A program made the translations under genes and the position numbers. 64,000 nucleotides of DNA from Petrocella sp. FN5 (GTDB lineage Bacteria > Bacillota > Clostridia > Lachnospirales > Vallitaleaceae). Where the stretch lies: NCBI RefSeq assembly GCF_029210395.1, contig NZ_JARGDP010000010.1, forward strand, positions 1 to 64,000, read 5' to 3'. This document shows, in pieces, positions 52,568 through 60,474 of the stretch. Below the pieces are notes generated by a model. It did not search any database. It had not been told where the DNA came from and saw only the letters and a program-made list of their open reading frames with translations. How positions within the stretch are numbered: position 1 is the stretch's first letter; each line of letters starts with the position of its first letter.

Positions 52568-53578
52568 CTATGCCGGATTATTTTGAGCTTTGTAACTCTT
52601 ATAGGTCTTATAAGACATCATTCGTTTTTCATTTTCATTATAGATAAACAAGAAAGCCAACTTAAAGCTCTCGATAAAGCGGACGGTCTTGTTGCCTTGA
52701 AGTTTGACGTTTGATTTATAACAGGCTTTTAGATTATAGTTTGGTATTCTTGCATTCAAATGATGAATATGGTGATATCCAATATAACCACTAATCCACT
52801 CTAAAATTGCAGGCAGCTTGTAATATGAGCTACCTTCCAAAGCAGCATCCACCAAATCCCAGTCTTCTTTGCCTGCCCAGTATACTTCTTCAAATTGATG
52901 CTGAACATAAAATAGCCATACCCCTACTGAAGCGGCCATCCCTAAAATTAACAGCTGGTAAGTGATAAAAACTTGCCATCCAAAAAGAAAAGAAAGGGTA
53001 AGCGCATAAACAAGAAGAATGCTATTGACTAGAACATAGTTTTTTCTTTCTTTTTTCGTAGCTGTTTTTTTTGGAATTCTTTGTAACACCGTAAAAAGAA
53101 ATATCGGTGCTATGGTAAAAAGAAAAGCCGGATTTCTAAAGATCCTGTAGATCATTTTATCAAACTTTGATGCAGCTTCATATTCTTTAGAGGTCATGGT
53201 CCATATGTCACCAACACCTTTTTCATCTAAGTTACCTACCGTTCCGTGATGAATATTGTGTTCTTTTTTCCATGCTTCATAGGGCGTAAAAACCAGTATA
53301 CCCAAAAAATTACCTAAGCCTTGATTCCCTTTGCTATTGCCTATATAGGATTGATGGGTGCAATCATGAAAAAAAATAAAGGTTCGAACCATTAGCGCAG
53401 AAGCAACGATGCTCATTGGGAATAAGATGATAAATTTTGTACCCTGACTCGCCAGATAGAATATGCTAACTAAAATCAAGATGTAAGGTAAGACGGTATT
53501 CAACATCTGTAAAATCACTTTTTTATGGTCTGCTTTCGCATAGTCTTTTAGATAAATATTCCATTCTTTTCTTGACAT
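52568..53578 (-). CDS. membrane fatty acid desaturase
   Basis: About 336 residues with the three histidine boxes of membrane-bound, di-iron, oxygen-dependent desaturases: FFHDCTHQS near residue 75, HNIHHGT near residue 110, and YHHIHHLN near residue 270. Four or more hydrophobic helices surround them. ATG 53578 is preceded by AAAGGAG. The enzyme class needs O2 and an electron donor, which is unusual beside the clearly anaerobic enzymes of this window. It has its own near-consensus promoter. A ketolase or hydroxylase of the same superfamily is a possible alternative. Confidence 0.88.
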   Translation of the reverse strand: MSRKEWNIYLKDYAKADHKKVILQMLNTVLPYILILVSIFYLASQGTKFIILFPMSIVASALMVRTFIFFHDCTHQSYIGNSKGNQGLGNFLGILVFTPYEAWKKEHNIHHGTVGNLDEKGVGDIWTMTSKEYEAASKFDKMIYRIFRNPAFLFTIAPIFLFTVLQRIPKKTATKKERKNYVLVNSILLVYALTLSFLFGWQVFITYQLLILGMAASVGVWLFYVQHQFEEVYWAGKEDWDLVDAALEGSSYYKLPAILEWISGYIGYHHIHHLNARIPNYNLKACYKSNVKLQGNKTVRFIESFKLAFLFIYNENEKRMMSYKTYKSYKAQNNPA

Positions 53579-53620
53579 AATAATCTCCTTTATGGTCATA
53601 CATTCAATGGTATACATAGT

Positions 53621-53659
53621 ATTATATACTATATATTATTGTATTGCAAACGATTATCA
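53621..53659 (-). promoter_or_regulatory. desaturase promoter with overlapping Fur-family-like half sites
   Basis: On the minus strand TTGCAA (53649-53644) and TATAAT (53626-53621) are separated by 17 bases. The -35 overlaps TGATAATCGTTTGCA (53659-53645), which contains one perfect Fur half site and an imperfect second half. The promoter is well supported; the box is weak. Confidence 0.55.
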
Positions 53660-53696
53660 ATGTCGAGCTGTTCTTAAGATTCTTTCCCTTTAGAAA

Positions 53697-53738
53697 TAAA
53701 AATCTCCCATGATGTGTTATCATCACCGGGAGATTTAT
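53697..53738 (-). terminator. terminator of the ABC-F gene
   Basis: AAATCTCCC pairs with GGGAGATTT, enclosing a GATG/CATC helix. A T run on the minus strand follows. It begins eight bases after the ABC-F stop codon. Confidence 0.75.
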
Positions 53739-53745
53739 TTATTCT

Positions 53746-55302
53746 TTATACGACCTTCGTTGTCCAGTCTTCAACATTCCAAACGTCTGTTACCCAATCT
53801 TGATAAAATTCAGGTTCATGACTCACCAAGATAATAGTGCCTTTAAAATCTATTAAAGCTTGCTTAAGAGAGGCTTTTGCATCCACATCCAAATGGTTGG
53901 TTGGCTCATCAAGAACTAACCAGTTCAATTCTTCCAACATAAGCTTACATAACCTTACCTTAGCGTTTTCACCACCGCTTAGCACCATCATTTTACTGGT
54001 TATATGCTCTGTGGTTAAACCACATCTGGCTAATGCGGCTCTTACTTCTGCATTGGTCATCGACGGATAGCTTGACCATATTTCCTCAAGAGCGGTGTTA
54101 TCCGTATCTCTTATGGCCTCTTGTTCAAAATAACCAGCTGACAAATAATCTCCAAGAATCACTTTACCTCCAACAGGCTTTAGTTTGCCCAGTAGCGTTT
54201 TTAGTAAAGTGGATTTACCCAGTCCATTGACCCCCTTGATGGCAATCTTCTGTCCTCGTTCTAATTGTATATTTAGAGGAGAAGTTAGGGGCGCATCATA
54301 GCCGATTATCAAATCTTGAGCCTCAATAACGAACTTACTTGAAGCTCTAGTGTCCTTGAAACCAAAATTAGGCTTTACTTTTTCTTTAACCAACTCGATC
54401 ATATCCATTTTATCCAACTTCTTCTGACGGGACTTGGCCATATTGGATGTGGCTACTCTGGCTTTATTTCTTGCAACAAAATCCTCCAATTTTTTGATTT
54501 CTTTTTGTTGTTTATCATAGGCCTGTTCAACTTGACGTTTTTTCAAATCATACATACGAATAAAATTCTCATAGTCGCCAACGTATCTTGTCAAATCAGC
54601 ACCTTCAACGTGGTATATAATGTTAGTAACCGCATTCATAAAAGGCACATCATGAGAAACAAGAATAAATGCGTTCTCGTAGTTGATTAAATAATTTTTT
54701 AGCCATTCAATGTGCTCTACATCCAGATAGTTAGTAGGCTCATCCAGTATGAGAATCATAGGTGCTTCAAGCAACAATTTCGTTAATAAGACTTTTGTCC
54801 GTTGTCCACCGCTTAATTCGTCTACTAATTTATCAAGTCCTATATTACCAAGGCCCAGGCCGTTGGCTATGGATTCAATCTTAGAGTCTATTATATAGAA
54901 GCCATGATGCTCCAAGTCATGTTGGATTTCCGAAACATCTTCCATCATTTCAACCAGTTCATCTTCAGAAGCATCACCCATCTTTTCATAAATAGACAAC
55001 ATTTCCTCTTCCATTTCATACATATGTTTGAAGGCCATACGCAAAACATCTCTAATGGTTTGACCTTTTTCAAGTAGAGTATGCTGATCTAAATAACCGG
55101 TTGTAATCCGTTTACACCATTCAATCTTACCTTCATCTGGCATAAGTTTCCCAGTGATGATGTTAAGAAAAGTTGATTTCCCTTCACCGTTGGCACCCAC
55201 AAGTCCTACATGTTCACCTTTTAAGAGTCTAAATGATGCGTCTTCTAATATTTTTCTGCCACCAAAATCATGGCTGACATTTTCCACTGTTAATATACTC
55301 AT
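53746..55302 (-). CDS. ABC-F family ATPase
   Basis: A 518-residue protein with two ABC domains and no membrane segment. First domain: Walker A GANGEGKST near residue 36, signature ELSGGQRTK, Walker B LILDEPTNYLD. Second domain: GVNGLGKST, signature VLSGGENAK, and WLVLDEPTNHLD. A charged linker of about 80 residues (including KKRQVEQAYDKQQKEIKKLE) lies between. ABC-F proteins act on the ribosome, in translation rescue or antibiotic protection. The length and sequence resemble the housekeeping YkpA/YbiT group rather than a resistance factor; this subgroup call is a judgement. Confidence 0.9.
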   Translation of the reverse strand: MSILTVENVSHDFGGRKILEDASFRLLKGEHVGLVGANGEGKSTFLNIITGKLMPDEGKIEWCKRITTGYLDQHTLLEKGQTIRDVLRMAFKHMYEMEEEMLSIYEKMGDASEDELVEMMEDVSEIQHDLEHHGFYIIDSKIESIANGLGLGNIGLDKLVDELSGGQRTKVLLTKLLLEAPMILILDEPTNYLDVEHIEWLKNYLINYENAFILVSHDVPFMNAVTNIIYHVEGADLTRYVGDYENFIRMYDLKKRQVEQAYDKQQKEIKKLEDFVARNKARVATSNMAKSRQKKLDKMDMIELVKEKVKPNFGFKDTRASSKFVIEAQDLIIGYDAPLTSPLNIQLERGQKIAIKGVNGLGKSTLLKTLLGKLKPVGGKVILGDYLSAGYFEQEAIRDTDNTALEEIWSSYPSMTNAEVRAALARCGLTTEHITSKMMVLSGGENAKVRLCKLMLEELNWLVLDEPTNHLDVDAKASLKQALIDFKGTIILVSHEPEFYQDWVTDVWNVEDWTTKVV

Positions 55303-55321
55303 TGCTTACTCCTATTTCTAT

Positions 55322-56161
55322 TTACAGCATTACATCCTCTTTTGGATGTTTGCGTTTATGCCACATTATTTTTGTAATTACCGCCAAAAAATAGCCGCCG
55401 ATTGCTACCAGTATAATCGTCGCTCCAGATGGAATATTGACGTAATATGAAAGACTTAACCCCATCAAACTAAAGATGATCCCGAATAAAACGGACAAAC
55501 CCATCATCCATTTAAGTTGATAGGTGAATAGTTTTGCTATGGTTGGGGGTATGGTTAATAAGGCCAAAGATAATATGACACCTACTACCTTGATTAATAT
55601 AACAATGCTTAAGGCAATTAATACATATAGTACCGTCTCCAGTAAAATCACCTTAACGCCCATTATTTTAGCATACTCTTCATCAAAAAGATAGAGCTTC
55701 CAATAATTAAACAAAGGTAAGATTATAAATAGAATGATTAATGTTAATATAATCATGAGTCGAATATAGGTTTGATTAACAGCTAAAATATCTCCAAAAA
55801 GATAAGATGTCATGTCTGGGGGATAACCTGGTGTTAGCGCTACAAAGAAAATACCAAGTGCCATTCCCCCTGACCAAAACATACTCACGATGGTGTCTGC
55901 GTTGTTTTTTGTTTTTCTTTGTATGACACCAACACTAACCGAAGTTATGGTGGCAAAAAGTAGCCCACCAATGATCGGTTCAATAGCCAGGAAATAACCC
56001 AAGCCAATGCCACCAAAAGAAGCATGAGCAATGCCACCGCTCATGCTGACCAAACGCTTTTCAACAATAATTGTTCCCATGATACCGCAGATTAAGCTGG
56101 TTAAGATTGCTGCCATTAATGCGTTTTGCATATAATTGTATTTGAGTATGGCTTCAATCAT
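55322..56161 (-). CDS. znuB: metal ABC transporter permease (Zn/Mn type)
   Basis: A 279-residue permease of the ZnuB/MntB (ABC-3) family with eight to nine helices and the typical MSGGIAHASFGGIGLGYFL segment near residue 40. It overlaps the ATPase gene by eight bases. Zinc is favoured over manganese because of the histidine-rich binding protein in the same operon. Confidence 0.92.
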   Translation of the reverse strand: MIEAILKYNYMQNALMAAILTSLICGIMGTIIVEKRLVSMSGGIAHASFGGIGLGYFLAIEPIIGGLLFATITSVSVGVIQRKTKNNADTIVSMFWSGGMALGIFFVALTPGYPPDMTSYLFGDILAVNQTYIRLMIILTLIILFIILPLFNYWKLYLFDEEYAKIMGVKVILLETVLYVLIALSIVILIKVVGVILSLALLTIPPTIAKLFTYQLKWMMGLSVLFGIIFSLMGLSLSYYVNIPSGATIILVAIGGYFLAVITKIMWHKRKHPKEDVML

Positions 56162-56903
56162 TTTTTACTCCTTTTCCAATCAGTAATTCCTTTTGTATTT
56201 TTTCACCTTCAACAAACCAATCGATAGGGCATGTATCCATGGCTTCCGCCGTTTTACCCTCTTTAGCCTGATCATGAAGATGAACGGTTTTATTGATATA
56301 GATAACTCTATCTAGATATGGCCACATAAGCGCTGTATCATGGGTAATCATAATCACCGTCATATTTTTATTTAGTTCTTTCAGCATTCTGTAGATGCTC
56401 TCTTTGGTCTTTTCATCTACACTGGCTGTCGGTTCATCCAAAATCAGAATATTCGGATGGTTCATAAGGGCTCTCGCAATAAGCACCCTTTGCATTTGCC
56501 CACCGGAAAGCTGACCAATCTGTCGCTTACTTAGATGCTCAATCTTTAAGCGTTTCATCACCATCATAGCATGGTTTTTATCATGCTCATTAAATCGATG
56601 TCCGATCTTGATGGTTCTTGGCAGATGCCCCATCAAGATGACTTCTAAGACTGTAATCGGGAATTGACGGTCAAAGGTGGTCATCTGTGGAACATAGCCA
56701 ATCACATCCTGATGGTCTACAGTTATTGTTCCCACAGCAGGCTCTATAAGACCTAGTATAGCTTTGACCAAGGTTGTCTTGCCACCGCCATTAGGTCCAA
56801 TAATACCTAAAAACTCATTTTCTTTGATATCAAAAGTAACGTCTTTTAAAGCTGTTACTTGGTCATACCTAACTTCCAAATTATGAATGTGTATGCCTGA
56901 CAT
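56154..56903 (-). CDS. znuC: metal ABC transporter ATP-binding protein
   Basis: A 249-residue ABC ATPase. Walker A is GPNGGGKTT near residue 36, the signature LSGGQMQRVLIARAL, Walker B LILDEPTASVD, and the switch His is in IMITHDTALM. The Asn-Gly-Gly form of Walker A is common in the zinc and manganese group. It starts 10 bases after the binding-protein gene. Confidence 0.93.
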   Translation of the reverse strand: MSGIHIHNLEVRYDQVTALKDVTFDIKENEFLGIIGPNGGGKTTLVKAILGLIEPAVGTITVDHQDVIGYVPQMTTFDRQFPITVLEVILMGHLPRTIKIGHRFNEHDKNHAMMVMKRLKIEHLSKRQIGQLSGGQMQRVLIARALMNHPNILILDEPTASVDEKTKESIYRMLKELNKNMTVIMITHDTALMWPYLDRVIYINKTVHLHDQAKEGKTAEAMDTCPIDWFVEGEKIQKELLIGKGVKND

Positions 56904-56913
56904 ACTGTCACCT

Positions 56914-57930
56914 CTATTTTAATACTGCTTCAAAAACATCAATAAGACTTTTTAGACTACCTAAATAGTCTTTTGATAATGGCTCAAAAACCATGGTACT
57001 ACCACCGATTTCATCCGCTAATGTTTTCGCTTGTTGATTGTCAAATTCTTTTTGATACAATACAACTTTAATATCATTTGCTTTAGCAAATTCAATGATT
57101 TCACCTAAGCGTCTGGCTGTCGTTGCTTTCCCATCTTCTTCAATGGCAACCATTTCAAGGTCATAGTCATCCGCAAAATAGCCCAGAGATGGGTGCATAA
57201 TTATAAATTTCTTGTTTGATACTGTTGTCATGAATCCCAGAATCTGCTCATCTAAAGCTGTTAGTTCTTGAATATACGCTTTAGCATTTTCTTCAAAAAT
57301 CTGAATACTGTCAGAATCAAGGGCTATGAGTTCATCTCTTATGGCTTCTATCATAACTACAACGCGTTTGGGTGACATCCACATATGAGGGTCTCTACCT
57401 TCATGACTATGTTCATGGTCCTCTTCGTCCTCGTGTTCATCTTCGTGGTCATGGTCGTGGTCATGGTTTTCTTCATGTATATGATTATCTTCATAATCTT
57501 CAAAATACATAGCCGGATAAACCAAATCCACCACTTCATCCAAATGAACCACTTTTAGATTTTCATTTAACGCTGTCATATTAGGCAATATGTTGGCCAC
57601 TTCCGAACCCATACCAATGCTAAAGTAAACCTGGGATTCAGCAAGTGCATTCATTTCTTTTGGGGAAGGCTGATAATTGCTTTCACTGGAACCTGGTGGT
57701 AATAAGACATTGACAGATACAAGGTCACCACCCACTTGCTCAACAAAGTCACCTATGGGTCCTATGGGTACAGATACCTTGATTGGCTCTAAAACAACTG
57801 CTACTTCCTCCCTTACTTCTGCTGGTTCATTAGTTTCATTTTTGATATCTGATTCCGTTTCTTTAGGTCCACAGCCAGCAATTAATAAAGTGAATAGACT
57901 TAATAGTATAAGTAATTTAATAATTTTCAT
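56914..57930 (-). CDS. znuA: zinc ABC transporter substrate-binding lipoprotein
   Basis: About 338 residues. The signal peptide ends in the lipobox LIAGC with Cys20 as the lipid anchor. A cluster-A1 metal-binding fold follows, with an acidic, histidine-rich loop at about residues 135-165 made of alternating His, Asp and Glu, typical of ZnuA. Metal ligands elsewhere include the His of IIMHPSLGYF. ATG 57930 is preceded by AAGGAGG. A 15-base 7-1-7 palindrome immediately upstream suggests Zur control. Confidence 0.92.
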   Translation of the reverse strand: MKIIKLLILLSLFTLLIAGCGPKETESDIKNETNEPAEVREEVAVVLEPIKVSVPIGPIGDFVEQVGGDLVSVNVLLPPGSSESNYQPSPKEMNALAESQVYFSIGMGSEVANILPNMTALNENLKVVHLDEVVDLVYPAMYFEDYEDNHIHEENHDHDHDHEDEHEDEEDHEHSHEGRDPHMWMSPKRVVVMIEAIRDELIALDSDSIQIFEENAKAYIQELTALDEQILGFMTTVSNKKFIIMHPSLGYFADDYDLEMVAIEEDGKATTARRLGEIIEFAKANDIKVVLYQKEFDNQQAKTLADEIGGSTMVFEPLSKDYLGSLKSLIDVFEAVLK

Positions 57931-57947
57931 TTCAACATCCTCCTTGT

Positions 57948-57962
57948 TGCAAATCATTTGCA
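57948..57962. promoter_or_regulatory. Zur-like 7-1-7 palindrome in front of znuACB
   Basis: TGCAAATCATTTGCA is a perfect palindrome with seven-base arms and one central base, the geometry of Fur-family boxes (Fur, PerR, Zur). It lies 17 bases upstream of the znuA start, next to the Shine-Dalgarno. Confidence 0.6.
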
Positions 57963-58007
57963 TTTGTATTTAATGATACCATAGGATAATGAAATGTCAA
58001 TCCATTA

Positions 58008-59177
58008 TTATAATCTTCTTTTATAATCTTCATATCCAAAATCTTTAAGAACCCTGATACCTTCATCATTGGCCACAGCAATCGACGGTAGATTCACGCC
58101 ATTAAAAGTATTGTTCTTGACCATGGTGTAATGAGCCATATCTGTAAAGACCAAACGATCTCCGATTTCTAAGGGTTTATCGAAAGCATAATCACCAACA
58201 ATATCTCCGGCCAAACAGGTTAATCCACCTAAGCGATATGTATAAGGCAATTCACCTGGTTTCTTGGCGCCTATGATTTCCGGACGATAAGGCATCTCGA
58301 TGACATCCGGCATATGACATGCCGCTGAAGCATCAATAATAGCCAAATCCATCTGATTATTTATAAGGTCCATCACTTCCGTTACTAAAAAACCGGTATT
58401 TAAAGCAATGGCTTCTCCTGGCTCAAGATAGACTTGAACATCATAAGCAGACTTAATTCTATTTACAACCTTAATCAAGCGATCTACATCATAATCCGCT
58501 CTGGTAATATGATGACCGCCACCAAAATTAATCCATTTCATTTGATGAAAATACTTGCCAAACTTGGCTTCAACCACTTCCATGGTGCGCTCTAAAGTGT
58601 CTGAGTTTTGTTCACACATGGTATGAAAATGAAGACCATCGATACCTTCTAATTGATCCGGTTTAAACTGGGATACTGTCACACCTAATCTTGAACCGAT
58701 ATAGCAAGGATCATAGATAGGTGTTTTGATCTCAGAGTATTCAGGATTAATACGAATACCACATTCAATTTTTTTGTGGTTAACAGACATAACTTTATCT
58801 TTATAACGACGCCACTGATCAAAGGAATTAAATACAATGTGATCACAAATGGATAGGATTTCATCCATTTCCTTTTCCTTATATGCCGGTGCATAGATAT
58901 GCACCTCTTTGCCCATTTCTTCATGGCCTAACCGAGCCTCATTTAATGCGCTGGATGTTATACCCGCAAGTACTTTCCCAATCTGTGGGAAAGTTGCATA
59001 CATAGAAAATCCCTTTAGTGCTAAAAGTATCTTACACCCTGTCTCCTCTTGTACTTTGGCAAGTAGATCCAGATTTTTCTGAAGCAAACGTTCATCTACT
59101 ACATAACAAGGTGTCGGAACCTGATTAAAATCGATATTTATATGGATGTCTTTGTTTATATCTTTGTTCTCATCCAT
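58008..59177 (-). CDS. nspC: carboxynorspermidine/carboxyspermidine decarboxylase
   Basis: A 389-residue PLP enzyme of the alanine-racemase-fold decarboxylases. The PLP lysine is Lys55 in LLALKGFSM. Other family elements are GLHFHTMCEQ, WINFGGGHHITRADYD and the C-terminal CLAGDIVGDY with the dimer cysteine and aspartate. It decarboxylates carboxyspermidine (or carboxynorspermidine) to the free polyamine. It lies one base after the dehydrogenase gene that makes its substrate. Confidence 0.93.
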   Translation of the reverse strand: MDENKDINKDIHINIDFNQVPTPCYVVDERLLQKNLDLLAKVQEETGCKILLALKGFSMYATFPQIGKVLAGITSSALNEARLGHEEMGKEVHIYAPAYKEKEMDEILSICDHIVFNSFDQWRRYKDKVMSVNHKKIECGIRINPEYSEIKTPIYDPCYIGSRLGVTVSQFKPDQLEGIDGLHFHTMCEQNSDTLERTMEVVEAKFGKYFHQMKWINFGGGHHITRADYDVDRLIKVVNRIKSAYDVQVYLEPGEAIALNTGFLVTEVMDLINNQMDLAIIDASAACHMPDVIEMPYRPEIIGAKKPGELPYTYRLGGLTCLAGDIVGDYAFDKPLEIGDRLVFTDMAHYTMVKNNTFNGVNLPSIAVANDEGIRVLKDFGYEDYKRRL

Positions 59178-59178
59178 A

Positions 59179-60378
59179 TTAATCCACCAATGTAGGGTTA
59201 AAGTCTTCTACCCATGGAAGATCTTGCTTGTTCAGTTCCTCCATGAACGGATCCGGATCCATTTCTTCGACATTATAGACCCCTGGCTTTTTCCATTTAC
59301 CTTCAAGCAAAAGCTTTGCTCCAATCATCGCCGGTACCCCAGTTGTATAGGATATGGCTTGTGATCCGACTTCTGCAAAGCAAGCCTCATGATCACATAC
59401 ATTATAAACATAATAGGTCTTAGGTTGACCGTCTTTTATTCCTGTGAAAATACAACCGATATTGGTTTTACCTTTTGTTCGTGGACCTAAGCTGGCAGGA
59501 TCCGGTAACACGGCCTTTAAAAATTGTAAAGGCTGAATCTCCATGCCTTCATACATAATCGGTTTTATAGACGTCATGCCTACATTTTCAAGAACATTTA
59601 AGTGGGTGATATATTTCTCTGAAAAAGTCATGAAAAATCGAATTTTCTTAAGACCTTTAATGTTTTGGGCCAGAGATTCCAACTCTTCATGGTATAGAAG
59701 GTACATGTCTTTATCCCCAATTTGAGGAAAGTTATAGACACGTTTGATTTCAAGAGGTTCTGTTTCAACCCATTCCCCTTGTTCCCAATATCTGCCTTTG
59801 GCTGTGATTTCTCTAATGTTAATCTCAGGATTAAAATTGGTTGCAAAAGGATAGCCGTGATCACCAGCATTGGCATCCAAAATATCAATGGTGTGAATCT
59901 CGTCAAAGTAATGCTTCATAGCGTATGCAGAAAAAACACCGGTAACCCCAGGGTCAAAGCCGCTACCTAATATGGCTGTCAAACCTGCTTTTTCAAATTT
60001 TTCTCTATATGCCCATTGCCATTTGTATTCGAATTTGGGGATGTCCAGTGGTTCATAATTGGCGGTATCCAAATAGTGGACGCCTGTTGCAAGACAAGCA
60101 TCCATGATGGTTAAGTCTTGATAGGGCAAGGCCACGTTAATGACCATGTCCGGTTGATATGCCTTAATAAGCTTAATCAATGCTTCCGTATCGTCTGCAT
60201 CTATTTGTGCCGTCGTGATTTTTGTTTTACCGCCATCTAGAAGGGCTTTCATCCCGTCACACTTTGATTTTGTACGGCTTGCTATACAAATCTCTTCAAA
60301 AACCTCAGGGTTTTGACAGCATTTATGTACAACCACATTGGCAACACCGCCGGCACCAATTATTAGAACTTTTCCCAT
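59179..60378 (-). CDS. carboxy(nor)spermidine dehydrogenase, saccharopine dehydrogenase family
   Basis: About 399 residues with an N-terminal Rossmann fold (VLIIGAGGVANVV near residue 4) and the saccharopine dehydrogenase-like C-terminal region (ILGSGFDPGVTGVFSAYA). With NADPH it condenses putrescine or diaminopropane with aspartate semialdehyde. ATG 60378 follows AGGAGG; an upstream TTG at 60414 is unlikely. It precedes nspC by one base. Confidence 0.92.
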   Translation of the reverse strand: MGKVLIIGAGGVANVVVHKCCQNPEVFEEICIASRTKSKCDGMKALLDGGKTKITTAQIDADDTEALIKLIKAYQPDMVINVALPYQDLTIMDACLATGVHYLDTANYEPLDIPKFEYKWQWAYREKFEKAGLTAILGSGFDPGVTGVFSAYAMKHYFDEIHTIDILDANAGDHGYPFATNFNPEINIREITAKGRYWEQGEWVETEPLEIKRVYNFPQIGDKDMYLLYHEELESLAQNIKGLKKIRFFMTFSEKYITHLNVLENVGMTSIKPIMYEGMEIQPLQFLKAVLPDPASLGPRTKGKTNIGCIFTGIKDGQPKTYYVYNVCDHEACFAEVGSQAISYTTGVPAMIGAKLLLEGKWKKPGVYNVEEMDPDPFMEELNKQDLPWVEDFNPTLVD

Positions 60379-60474
60379 TTTATTTCCTCCTGTTTCACTT
60401 TCAAATTTAGTCAACCCTCTAAGCTTTTATCCTTGGAGGGTTGAGTTAGATTATGGTTATCATTCATTATAAGT

